Below, piece after piece: positions 30,101 through 41,800 of a stretch of 64,000 nucleotides of DNA. The stretch lies in the NCBI GenBank assembly GCA_949316495.1, contig OX439000.1, positions 9,364,501-9,428,500 on the forward strand. Direction: 5' to 3'. The stretch's first letter is position 1, and every line of letters begins with the position of its first letter. Both the position numbers and the translations under genes were made by a program. The notes below the pieces were generated by a model, which saw only the letters and a list, made by a program, of their open reading frames with translations, made no database searches and was not told where the DNA came from. This DNA is from Amphiduros pacificus. Its lineage: Eukaryota > Annelida > Polychaeta > Phyllodocida > Hesionidae.

Positions 30101-31190
30101 TATTTCCCCTACATTAAGTTCTGTGCCATTTGAAAGTAGTGAGTCTTCTGCTAAAATCCAAATCATCCATTGGACACTTTGTCACCAAATTTGTTTAGCT
30201 GACCAGTGATCTGGTGCATGAAAACATCTATTCAGTAAAGTTTGGCTAACAATGGGGCACCTTCAGATTGGGACAATGGAGCAATTTTACTCACAGAGGC
30301 CTGTTTGTCCATTGATGTTTGTACATTCGTACAGGTCTAACACCCTGACAGATCACATCAGAGGTAACATGCTTGTATACACGTGACCATCTGGTGGCCA
30401 AACGAGTACAACCAGTATTTGGCACTTTCAGCAAAACACAATAACTATGGTCGGTGTATTTTGGTTGAATCTTGTAAGATAGCTTGCTTGTATCACAGTT
30501 TCGTGGCTGCATATCATTTAAGCATTCCCAAAACTTCTGTAAAACTGTCTGTGACTTCTGTGGGTTTATAAATGCTTTAACATGAAGTAAATCTTTGACC
30601 CTTTTTGTCCTTTTTTCCAAGTTGGGAAATTCCAATTGCTTGTGAGCATTATAGCTTTGCCATAATAAATTGGATTCCTTTCAAGTGAAATTTATTACAG
30701 ATATCAATAAATTAAGATATGAAATTTTCTGTTGCTGCAAAATAGCCAGATGTAATAAATCTCTTCCATGCATACTATAATTAAATCATGAACCTGACTA
30801 TACATGTATGTGGCATATTACATTTATTCATAAGGTTTACACAACATGTAGAAAGCATACCATAGTCATTCATGAGCCCCAATAGATTTCATTCATTGTT
30901 CTTGTAACATTGACCAGTGGAATTAAAAGTGAAATAAAAATCCATTTCTAGCTGACCTTTAACCTGCCTTGGAGTAGAAAAGTTAAAAGCGCCCAGTACG
31001 TGGCAAACATTCAAAGATATTAGAGCAATTAAAACAAACCTTGAGCATATTTAGTTATTTTTGCCACAATGCCTCCTGTTCCAGTCACTTCATTCTTGTC
31101 AATGACATGATTGCAAGATGCTAAGTGGAAGGCAAACATAGAGATCACACACACCAAGCCTGTTATACTCCCCCAGACAGAGGCCTCCAT
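24138..31190 (-). CDS. Secreted SVWC-ShKT protein 2, five exons, 174 aa
   Basis: Exons on the minus strand: 31190-31040, 26190-26085, 25963-25827, 24672-24555 and 24150-24138, in the same phases (1, 2, 1, 2) as copy 1. Exon 1 gives a signal peptide (ITGLVCVISMFAFHLASC). Exons 2-3 give CIDDKN, GAEW, GVCDQNHC, SCRQLGESENPD, HC and LCCPELRC, the eight-cysteine SVWC pattern. Exons 4-5 give the ShKT domain CADS, TAC, GGC, AYC, LTC, NLC. Exon 5 adds only 13 bases and carries the last cysteine and the stop. Reading through the exon 4 donor would end one codon later (AAG TAA) and lose that cysteine, so the splice is preferred. YNITS is conserved with copy 1. Intron 1 holds the 54-bp minisatellite and the R repeats. 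Confidence 0.78.
24673..25826. other. Intron 3 of SVWC-ShKT gene 2
   Basis: It contains a T- and GTTT-rich tract with a short (TAA)n run (about 25125-25215). Nothing else is recognised. Confidence 0.5.
26318..28285. repeat. 54-bp minisatellite, about 36 units, with higher-order repeats
   Basis: The unit is 54 bases and carries GATGCATTATATCCCAGTGA followed by TATACTATATACTATTGGTA. Variant positions (TTGGCAG or TTGGTAG, TATACTA or TATCCTA) recur in blocks. Between about 27230 and 27770 units of 54, 54 and 52 bases form a 160-bp higher-order repeat. Because 54 is a multiple of three and the unit has no stop in forward frames, long spurious ORFs run through it. It lies wholly within intron 1 of SVWC-ShKT gene 2. 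Confidence 0.97.
28380..28990 (+). repeat. Dispersed repeat family R, copies 2 and 3 (diverged tandem pair)
   Basis: Two successive diverged copies (about 28380-28715 and 28730-28990) share TCTGTGCCATTTGAAAG-like, GAACACTTTGT and TTTGTTTAGCT phrases with each other and with 30018-30590. Confidence 0.6.
28991..29829. other. Intron 1 of SVWC-ShKT gene 2, unassigned
   Basis: AT-rich. Short repeats of a 'TCTTATGGTTGTGAAA' kind occur at about 29065-29180. No gene seen. Confidence 0.4.
29830..30590 (+). repeat. Dispersed repeat family R, copies 4 (partial) and 5 (longest)
   Basis: Copy 5 (about 30018-30590) is the most complete. Copy 4 (about 29830-30010) is the 3' end of another unit and abuts it. 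Unit ends meet at a TTCATGAAAGCGTTAAAT-like junction, suggesting tandem arrangement. Copy 1 at 12330-12845 is the same unit inverted. Confidence 0.65.
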
Positions 31191-31226
31191 GTCTGAACCT
31201 CACTCCAGTCCTTCTCAATCAATACT

Positions 31227-31233
31227 CTTTATA
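31227..31233 (-). promoter_or_regulatory. TATA box of SVWC-ShKT gene 2
   Basis: TATAAAG on the minus strand lies 37-43 bases upstream of the ATG at 31190, so transcription would start just before the coding region. Confidence 0.55.
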
Positions 31234-31889
31234 ATCTACAGGGTGCTAGTATCATCCCCAGTAATAGCTTAACACATTTCTATCTTAACACATTATATCC
31301 GATTTTATATGCGTCCATCACCAGGAACGCTCAAAAGGTTCTCCCGTTAGAAATATGTAATCCGGAGAGATCTGATCCAGAACGTGAATGTAATCTGACA
31401 AGATAAGGATATTTTGTGTTCATGCTTGATCTATCATCCACTTGACCAATTAATGGGGTTGATGTGTGCCCAAATCTTCAAACATACGCTTAGGGTCCAA
31501 TCATCCATGAAAAGACAAACATTTGTCTACATACACTCAAGCTCCAGGCATTACTGAGTTGAATATGTCTATTAGGACACAATAGATTACTAGTATTCAG
31601 TGGGATCATGCAGTGTTAATGAGTTGGGCCATATCACCATGGACACTGTCATCGATCAGGCGAATCTCTTTATGTATGTCAGTATTCATGCGCCAAGTCA
31701 CGAAAACAAGTCCAGTCTGTACGTCAAACAAATTGAATATCAGGTTTATATGTGGTTTTATATGTGGATTTTACTTATTAATAAGCAAGTAACCAAATGG
31801 CCAAGTCGTGTTTCTCATGGAATCCACTGTTTATATCTTTTGAGTAAGATGTTGGTCTCAATAAGTAAACCATTTCTCTGAAAAAATAG
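31234..31889. other. Upstream region of SVWC-ShKT gene 2
   Basis: Intergenic DNA with no gene recognised. Confidence 0.4.
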
Positions 31890-31892
31890 CTT

Positions 31893-32022
31893 ACATACAT
31901 GCATGCATGCATGCATGCAAACATACATACGTACATATATACACACACACATACACACACACATACATACACATACATATACATACACACACACATACAT
32001 ACACACACATACATAAACACAC
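31893..32022. repeat. (GCAT)n and (AC/ATAC)n microsatellite
   Basis: A short ATGC tetranucleotide run is followed by about 100 bases of CA and CATA repeats. Open frames across it are artefacts. Confidence 0.95.
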
Positions 32023-32339
32023 AGTGTTGGGAGTGCAGATGGGAATCGAACTTGCATCCTTTAGTGACTGCATGATTAATCATAATGAAAGTTTGCATAT
32101 ATATGTGGAAATATACCAAATTTAAATCAAGTTTATATTAATTTGTAAATAATTGTATTTATTTTTGAAATATAGTTGACCCATCTTCTGATAAGAATGC
32201 CATATAGTAGTTGCCCGTCTTAAATTCAGGGCAAAGAAAATAGAATTCCCCCCCCACCCCCCCACCCGAAAAAGGTACATGGAACCAAAGTACAGAAATG
32301 TATTGATACTTTTTTAGTTAGCCATATTCACATTTCGAG

Positions 32340-32582
32340 CTGTACCATCTCACTTTGTCCGGAGTGCTGGAGTAGGGATAATTCTGTGAACCCCTGCAAA
32401 TAACTGCTGATCACAGCAGCTTGAGCAGTCCATTGTGGTCACGGCTTGCTTCATCGGCGGTAACTGGTCCAGCGCAAGCACAGCTGACGACAACAGAGCT
32501 GCAGACGACAACAGAGCTGTGGTTCCTTTTTGAGAGCCCTTTAAGTGCATCAAAGTATTATCACTGGGTTGTTGTCAGTTTG
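32340..32582 (-). repeat. Repeat X, uninterrupted copy
   Basis: On the minus strand it reads continuously through the point where the 19-22 kb LINE splits the other copy: GAAGCAAGCCGTGACC, CACAATGGACTGCTCAAG, CTGCTGTGATCAGCAG. It begins directly at the tail of the adjoining SINE. An imperfect internal duplication of CAGCTCTGTTGTCGTC is visible. Confidence 0.7.
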
Positions 32583-32899
32583 TTTTGTTTTGGGTTTTAC
32601 ATCACTTTCAACATTTATTTTCAGTAATTTTGTGACGAGACCTACTTGTAGCAGATATAGTGCTGCCTCATTGAAATGTCATGTCGCAGGTTCTTGACAT
32701 GACAACCCACCCGGTCACAGATTTACAAGGACAATGGGTTAACCCTTTGGCATGGACCTCAGCTCATGTATGACATGGTGTCATGAATTCTATCTCGGCA
32801 AGGCCGGGGATTGAACCCACAACCTTTTGGATCACCACAGAGGAACTGGTGGTAAGAAGCTGGCTTTCTAACTAACCATCTGCACCACGGCCCAAGGCC
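32583..32899 (-). mobile_element. tRNA-derived SINE (copy 4, most complete)
   Basis: The minus strand reads head to tail. GGGCCGTGGTGCAGATGG is an A-box-like start and GTGGGTTCAATCCCC a B-box. The body has TTAACCCATTGTCCTTGTAA, CTGTGACCGGGTGGG and AAGTAGGTCTCGTCAC, and the tail is AAAACCCAAAACAAAACAAA. At about 315 bp it is the best reference copy here for the family. A real tRNA gene is excluded by the long body. Confidence 0.85.
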
Positions 32900-33694
32900 T
32901 TTGATGTCATTGATGTACGATTAACATAGATATGTATAAAGCAAATAGTTCTTGTAATAATTTCTTGCAAAAAAGACATAATTATACAAGTCTGTGAGTC
33001 TGTGAATGCGGATCCAGGTCCGTGTTATAGGTGTTAAATGTCTCTGCTGAAAGTGAACAAGTACTGATCCCTGGCAGTGCTCGTCTGTACAACCAGCTCA
33101 TTGGTGGAAGCAATCTTTGTTGATCACACCTAAAATATATGGACATCATTGTTCAATGATGACCCATGCTTTCAATATCTGGGGAATATAATATGTGTAC
33201 CCATTCTTTTCATCAGTGCAAATAATTATCATTGAAGCTGATAATTTTTTTTGCTTATTTTATAGAAACATCATCAATATGCTGACAAAATAATGAATTA
33301 TATTAAAACAAACAAAAAAATGGCACTGAACTGGTCTGCTCATGGTGCTATTGCATAGTGAACTGCCCACATGGTGACTAGATTGAAAGTGCCACCTGAT
33401 TCCAATAAAACAGGATATAAACAGGAAAGTATTTGTCCAGATTTGCAGAATATTTCTGTAGGCCTCCCAAAATGGTAATGTCTAATTTTGGCACTTAGGT
33501 CTTGACCTTATTTGACATGTCAAAAATATGAAAGGTCACCAAGATTCTTTTTGATTTCAATGTGGAGAATAATTGAATTTTTTTTTATCATGTATCAACT
33601 ACATAAATTCACTATCCAACTTTACTAGGTGGATAACTAACCATAATAATTTATGATCACTGATTGGTAAAAATTTGATCAAATAAAAGACAGA
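32900..33694. other. Spacer between SVWC-ShKT gene 2 and ASXL
   Basis: Intergenic AT-rich DNA; no gene recognised. Confidence 0.4.
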
Positions 33695-35885
33695 AAGAAT
33701 AATGCTTTATGAAAATTTTATTATCTATTAAAATGCAACATTCTTGCACTTTGCAGCTACAGTAATGTAGCATCTAGAACTCAATTCATTCACTGTACAA
33801 TACCAATAATACACTTCTCCTGGTCATATTCCCCCAAACTATATACAAATTCTGATGCATAAAATCAGTTCATTGTGTTCTGCTGACTTTGTCAAGCTGT
33901 TGTGAACCAGGTGACTAAGTACCATATTACCATCTCATTCTCACACTTAAACAGATCTCTCCAAACACAAAGCCATGCAAAGTCATATTTATAGGACTGC
34001 TTTGTAACTTACAAAACTAGAGAATATCTCGCGACATTTTGTTTTGTTTTTTTCAGTATATACTAAATGCAACAATGTTTCAACATGTAGTATTCTAATA
34101 GATAATTTGTTTTCTACAAATGGCTAGTTTAGCTTTGAAGAATATTTTTACACCGGTATCCTATTAAGAAAGATATATTTGTAAACACTGTTATTTCTCA
34201 ACACTATTCAGATATTAAAACTTATTTTACATACAATATCAAATATGGTGGACAAAATAACTTATCGACTTCAAAATGCTGGGAGAGTAGTTTTTTTTTC
34301 CTATCTGCCTAATAATACTAGAGAGATTTGTGAGTCATATGCAATTTCTCTACTGTAATTGGATTCCAAACTTAACAACATTTAAACACCATATGAATTT
34401 TATGACAGCATAAACTCGAAATAGAAGATCAGATCCAAAGCAAAAGGGAGATTGCAACAAAGATATATTAAAAGAGCAATCCTAAAAATATCAAGTTGCA
34501 ATATGACATGAAGCAGTGGCAGTGTTATTCTAAATCTAATACTCATCTTTCTTTCACAAGTCATAATTTACAGATACACTCCTCTCTACACAAGTATACT
34601 GACACATCCATATAGTCAATACAGTTTGCCCACTGACACATACATCATTTTTCTTCGTTTTTTTGTTGTTTTTTTTACAAATTCTCACAAAGAGCCAACT
34701 TTCTCTTTGATAACAAGAAATAAAAAGCAGTTCATACTGAGGAAACATGATTTATAACACCCAATATACATGTAAAATGTCAATTCATAAAATGACAATA
34801 AAGCATCTGGTGTTAGTCCATTAAAATAATAAAATTTCCAAATTCAACAGTATGTCGTAATGATTTTTTGTCGTTATTAATGATTATCTTAATCATAAAT
34901 GTGTATAATTTGCTCACATGATCCAACATTTAAAAAAATGTAACTGCTGCAATCTCGCCAAGGCAAGCCACTTTCTTTGTGCTTGTATAGTAAGTCCATG
35001 TTTATATCATATCATAAAGCTTAAATTTCAATTAAAATACCGATGATTTCTGATTTAAAACCTTAAGGAAACAATAGCCGTTTGAACACTAAAAAATATA
35101 TCAAATCCATCTGTGTGCTTTTTTTTCCTTGGTCAATTTTTAGGTGAAAAATCTTCCGAGTTTTTTCTTCCAATATTAAAATGCAAATAATCTTTTTGTC
35201 TGTTACTTCATCTTTAGATGGATGGAGGGTACCAAAATGCAATAACGCAGGTCCTTGCTATCTACATTTTTTCACACATATAGAAACCCTACCAAAGTAA
35301 ATTGTGGCCTTGTATATCAATACATACAACATCTGTTGTAATTCCGTTTTAAACAAATAGCAATATACAGAACAAATATTGGGTGAAAAACAAAATCTGA
35401 ATCATAACTGCAAGTACAGACATAAAGAAAAAAATATATACTATTTGCCAAAAAATATGAGAGTAAAAAAGAATGGGCAGAATATATAAATAAAATCAAA
35501 GTGGAGATCTGTCATCTGTTCAACTTGCAACACACAATATTGCCCAGATTTAATACATTTCTTTTTAAAGATAGAAATAATCTATCTCTGACCAGGACTT
35601 ACTTGCCAAAATTTGTCAACGTTTAAATGTTCATAAAATGCCTAACAAAACTTTGAGCCCAACTGTCTGATAACCAATGTCTAATGTCCAAAGCTTATTA
35701 AGAAAGATACATGTATATTATCTCATAGTCTGTCACGACCATATTTCTTCAGTGCTTTGTATAAAAATATAGTTAATGTACATCACTTTTTCAAAGATAA
35801 TGCAATAATTTATGAATAAATTTTAACAACAGCGATGAGATATGGAAACCAGTACATTTGTCTTGCATGATCTGTGAAGTGTGTG
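33695..35885 (-). other. Probable ASXL 3' UTR
   Basis: About 2.2 kb of AT-rich sequence without an exon follows the ASXL stop. A minus-strand AATAAA at 33722-33717 is a fitting poly(A) signal. The length is inferred, and an earlier signal could be used. Confidence 0.5.
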
Positions 35886-38800
35886 TTATGTTGTAATGAG
35901 GCAGGTTACGCAAAGTCGCGAGGGCCCTATGCAATCGTCATGACAAAATGCCCCACACTTCTTGCACATCACCATAGCCTTGAGGCTACAAGCACAACTG
36001 GTACCAGTGTTGCCACCTATCTGTGAACTAGTTACTGTGGACTGTGTGCCCTGCAACATTGAGATGGCTGCGGAAACAGTAGGGCCTAAGTTACTCAGGT
36101 TTGAGTTTGCCAGAATGGGCAAGGCAGCACTCAAATCATTGTGTGAAACACCCCTGGGTAGGCCCGAGTCATTGTTCACAGACCTGGATGTTGAGAGTAC
36201 TGACGTGAAACCACCGCTGGCGCCAGCAGCTGTGGTGAGATGACCTCCAGCCTCTGCCTCACCGTTTCCTGGCTTCTCGATGATCTCCACCTTGCCGACG
36301 GAGGAGAATGGCTTCACATCCTCGGCACTAGTGGCTGCAGCTGTATACATGCATGATGACGAGATGGCAGGGCTAGGTTCTTGCTTCACGGACACCACAC
36401 TTGGCTCACTTATCACTATAGCTTTGTATAGTTTCTTGGCCTCCACAATATGTGGAGGAGCACTGGACACGCGAGGGGGAGCTGATTTTTTCCCATCGGT
36501 GATCCTGCCGGTACTTGCTGGTCTACTGAGAGCAGCATCGTGGCTACCCTCAGTCGTTGACAATAAAAAATGGCTCGGTCCATTTGGTGAGCGCACACGC
36601 ACAATTTTTACTTTTTGTATCTTGGGTTGATGAGGTGGATGAGACGAAGCCTGGCCCGCAGAGCTTGTGTTATTGGTTTCCGGCTGGTGGACTGAGGATG
36701 ATGGTGATGGGGTTGGCCCACCAGCCGTTTGACAGTTTTTTGGATCGGTGATGATGTATGTAGTCGTATTAGCTGAGGTAGACTGTACAGGCACAGTGGC
36801 CATCTGTACGGCCTGTGAAGCACCAGACACTGTCGAGACGGGCACTGACTGAACGTGCCGAACCAGTGGCGTGTTATGATTATTGTGCCTAACTACAGGT
36901 GTTCCTACCACTGAGCTTGGCTGCACCACTGACGTAGTGACTGTGGCCGGCTGAGCCAGAATGAATTTAAGAGTATTGTCTGAGGATCCAGGCACAACTG
37001 TCCTTACCAGTGGTAGTTGAGATGTCACCACTGGTTTAGGTTCTGATTTAATAATAACAGTTTGAGGACCTGGTGATGGTGTCTGTACAGATGATGGCCT
37101 GCTTAGTGTTCTTTGCTGCAGTGCCGCAGTACTTGTGACTGGCACAGTACTAACTGGGTCCTTCTGAAGGAGTGAGATCATATTATTTACCTTGCTTTTC
37201 TCTATAGCCTGTTGCACAATGGCCTGAGAGCGCTCAATATTAATAACATCCACAGGTATAGGAGTGGGAGGCTTGCTCGCCCTGTTCTGCAGCACATTCC
37301 CACTCTGCTGTTGTGATAATGCAGATGGGGCCACAGATGAGGAAGTCACTACGGGTATATGAGGCAGGCCTGGTATAACCTGCTGGGCACGTGCCTTCGT
37401 CTGGGCTTTAATCTGTGCCAGAGTGCGGGTCTGCCCATGCTGAGCCTGCAGGCGGGCAGCCTGTGTTTGAGCCTTGATCTGAGCTAGAGTCCTTGTCTGG
37501 CCCGTCTGTTGTAGTCTTTTCTCTGCAGTCTGAGCCTTGATCTGGGCAAGTGTCCTTGTCTGTCCAGACTGTGATGGTGAACGTTGTAATATCCTTGGTA
37601 AATGTGGAGATATAGATCCCCCAGCTTGAGGCGGCTGGTGCTGTAATGCCTGCACCTTCTTCAGCCTGGCCGCTTGAGTCTGTGCCTTGATTTGGGCCAG
37701 TGTTTTTGCTGCCGGCCGAGGCTGAGGTTGTGAAGGACTGGTTGGTGATGGTTTGGGCCTCTTGGGAGGTGATGGAAAGTCTGTTAACACCTCCAGAGGA
37801 CGTTTGAGCTGGGAAGAAGAATCCATGGGTACATCTTGTGCATCTTCAATGATGCTTGACACAACAGTTTTAGTGGTAGTGACTACAGTTGTAGGTACCA
37901 CTGACGTTGACACAGAAACTGGTGCTTCAATGTTGGGTGCACTGTCACTCAACGATGAAACGACACTATTTACACAAGGTGAAAGTGGTGCAGTCACAGA
38001 GCTGGTGCTCTGTGGCGTAGTCCTAGGCACCTCTGTGGGTTTGCTGACTTGCATAGATGTGGCCACAGACGTGGATTTTGCAACATTCTGCCATGTTCTG
38101 CTTTGTTTAAGCATAGTTGATACCAGCCTGGCCTTAGGCCTGATGGTGAGTGGGGGAACTGTTGGCACTCCAGTGCTGGTGGTAGACACAGGTTTGGCAC
38201 TCAGACTGGCACTCAACACTGGGTTACTGGCTGCAACACTCGATGATTTGCTAACCACTGGCGCTGACTCGCCGACAGCTCTGAAACCACAAACACAATA
38301 TTATTTGTATATGCTACAATTTTTATAAAAAATAAAAAAAGTTTGTTATATTAGTCTTGTAAAATTAGAAATGATAGTGCAAATAAAATAGAAAGTAAAA
38401 ATTAAATAATAACTTACTTTTGGCCCCACACTGGTTCAAAGTTCTTAAGCTGAAATTTTAAAGAAAAGATTAAAATATGTAATGAATACTTGTGTATAAA
38501 ATATTAAATGTTTTTCTATTAATACAGGGACGAGAACAGATTAAGTCTTCTTGGTCTGAAAGACTCAAATCTTATATTATCTCATAAATTCACATATAGT
38601 GTGAATTGCAATTTGCTGAATGTCAGCAAGATCAACTGTAACTGAGACATCTGTGAGATCAATGGAAACAGTCATTGCTTAAGACCATCCATTCATAAAT
38701 TTTACTTATAAAAATTTATATTTTGGTAAAGATTTTGAGCAAAGTTATCACATTTAATTTCTATTCACGTATAAAAATAAAATGATGCCAATTCTGACTG

Positions 38801-41800
38801 ATGTAAATAACTCATTTAATTTCTATTCATGAATGTATAAAAATAAAATGATGCCAATTCTGACTGATTTAAATAACTCATTTAATTTCTATTCATGAAT
38901 GTATAAAAATAAAATGATGTCAATTTTGACTGATGTAAATAACTCATTTAATTTCTATTCATGAATGTATAAAAATAAAATGATGCCAATTCTGACTGAT
39001 TTAAATAACTCATTTAATTTCTATTCATGAATGTATAAAAATAAAATGATGTCAATTTTGACTGATGTAAATAACTCATTTAATTTCTATTCATGAATGT
39101 ATAAAAATAAAATGATGCCAATTCTGACTGATGTAAATAACTCATTTAATTTCGATTCATGAATGTATAAAAATAAAATGATGCCAATTTTGACTGATGT
39201 AAATAACTCCAGGACACAATACAATGTGAATTTAGTGCCTACCTTCCATGGATCAATCTTAGCCTGCTCCTTCTCCTCTTCATGTTTAATTCTCATTTGG
39301 TTTTCCTGTGTGAACTCCCCTGAAAATAATTCAGTATGCATTCAATGTCAGCATTTCATGAGCAATAAACCATTATTACTTCAATGAGTCTATATATATA
39401 TATAAATCATAAATGATAAATCAACTTCTCAGATCAAAAGCAAGGGAACGAGAAAGAATGTTGAAAAAATCATTTAAATATAAGATGGGGAGATTCTTAA
39501 CTTTCTAAATCTAGTTTTGGTTGTAAGATTTCATTAAAATGTGACAATCCACAGATCCTTCTCATCACATAATTGATTCCTTTCAATACTGATAACTAAA
39601 ATCAACTTTCAATATATCTTATAAGAGGGAAAATAATGTTAATGATTGAAGTCATTATAATTAGGCATTCATGGGATGCAGATGTGGTAAGAATTTGGAA
39701 CATATATACATCTCAAATAGCTGAGAAGACAGAAAATGTTTAAAGTTTTTGTTGACAGATGCACATATCAACACACAGCTGAAGCTTGATGCCATAGCCC
39801 CTGTGTCACTTGGACCCTGGCAGCTAATTATGGTGAGAATATAGATGCTGTCATGCAAAGGTTCAGGAATATGAAACCTACAGGTTAGAGGTATGTCAAA
39901 TTCTTATTATTTTTTTTTCGCAATAATATAAACTTCTGTATCCAACAAACTTGTACATTGACAAATTGAGTTAAATTTATTGCATATGTGTATTGAATAA
40001 CTTGTCTTCTGAACAGTCATAGGGACACCATAAGAGCTTGATCCTGGATGGTCAAATGTTAGCCGCATATTTTTTAATCCACATTTCTCTGCCAAATTCA
40101 TAATGCTGAAGCCCAGATAGTTATAGGAATTTAAGCCTAATCTTGATTCCCATTTACACAATGTTTGTAAATATTCAATTGTTTATCATACCTTCTGCTA
40201 GCCTATCTTTCCATTCAACACAGGCTTTGGTGAAGAACTCATTTGTTAAAGCTGTAGGACCCATCTTTGCAGAGCCTTCTGGACTAACTGCTCTGTCACA
40301 TTCTGGCAGCAATTGTAGGAGTCTTGTTTGATAAGCTGCAGGCAGCATACTGAACGTGTGTTTGTTCATGAGGGCCCTGAGGTTGGTGTTGGTGAGGATT
40401 GAGTCAGGTGTCTCCAAGTCAATACATCCTTCTCGAGTCTGCCTGATTTGAGCAGCTGTGCTCAGTTTCCGACTTGGCTTTTTCCTTGGCTAGAAACAGA
40501 TAAGTCAGTGTTATTCAATACAGAGAAATTCATTGCCTTAACACACATTTATTCAGGCATGGGAGAGCTCTGAAAGGTACCAGATGGTAAATCTGAACCA
40601 ATTTGGACAATCCATGTCATTTCGGACACTCACAACATAGCCTGACACTAAATCACAGCTAATCAGAGTGAAATCTGAGCAATATCAACTATTACATCCA
40701 AATTCTAAAGAAAATAACCCAATCATCAGTAACATATCTTAATAATAATACTGTGAGCGGTGCACGAACATCCGGTTTGCTGACCAATCATTGCAGTCGA
40801 GACGATGATGGGAGACAATGTTAATTATTTCGACAAATGAGAGCAGCTAGCAAACGATTGAAAAAGTGTCCTTAGTAGAAATGACGGGAAGCGGCAATCA
40901 TCATGCGTCTACATCTCAAGAACGCATAAGATGCTTACTCAGAATAAATAAGACAGGAGACAGGATCATTTGGGGCAGCTATGAATGGTCTCATATAAGA
41001 ATATGATCACCCAATACGATCATCTCAGTTTTAACAAGATTTTTGCTTAATTTTAACAAAGGAAGGTGCCCCAGTTTAGGATTGCATAACAAGAAGTAAT
41101 CCCTGACTTGGGGGCACAATTATTGTAAAAACGTTATAGATTTGCTATAAATTTACACCATCATAATCAAGACATTGTTACACACTCAACTGTAATGAAA
41201 ATTTGTATAATTTTTTGATGATTTTGATATGATTTTGATGCCTTTTGTTAGACGTCAAAAAGTTGTTATTTAATATATCACCAGGTTTTGTTCAGAATTG
41301 GTATGAAACAATGGTATGACATCATACCAACCGGCTATGTTTCGACAGCAGTCTGGCACGGCTCTGAGTTCTCCGACCTCTCAAATGTATTAGTTGAGGG
41401 ATTAAAAAACTTGTAAAGAAAACTGAATTGTCCGTAATTTTGTTAACAACTCTCCAATTTAAATTTCTCTTTCGGATGTAAGGAGTGGTTTTGTTTTGCT
41501 TCTTTACAATGTATATTACTAGCTTTACTTGTTGGCACTGGACATTAGTGGGAGCCTACCTTTAGACTGAAGCCAGGAATAGATGCCAAGAACTCTCGGA
41601 GTGTTGCCCTTGGCTGGGCTGAGGAGCCGAGGGGCAGCTTAGGCCGTGTGGACACAGTATTGGCACTGTTATTGTTAGAGCTACTTGTAGTGGATGGTGC
41701 TAGGGCACCATTAAGTGTGGATCGTGTTACACTCCCACTTGTACTCTCACCATACCTTGCCGCTAAAAACAAATATAAAACATATTGCTCAATCTTTGTC

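Noticed and set aside
31815-32125. Cysteine/tyrosine-rich frames over the CA repeat
   Set aside because: They are translations of a microsatellite on both strands.
32800-32899. A genuine tRNA gene at the B-box of the SINE
   Set aside because: There is a long non-tRNA body, no intact cloverleaf was recognised, and the sequence is repeated at other loci.
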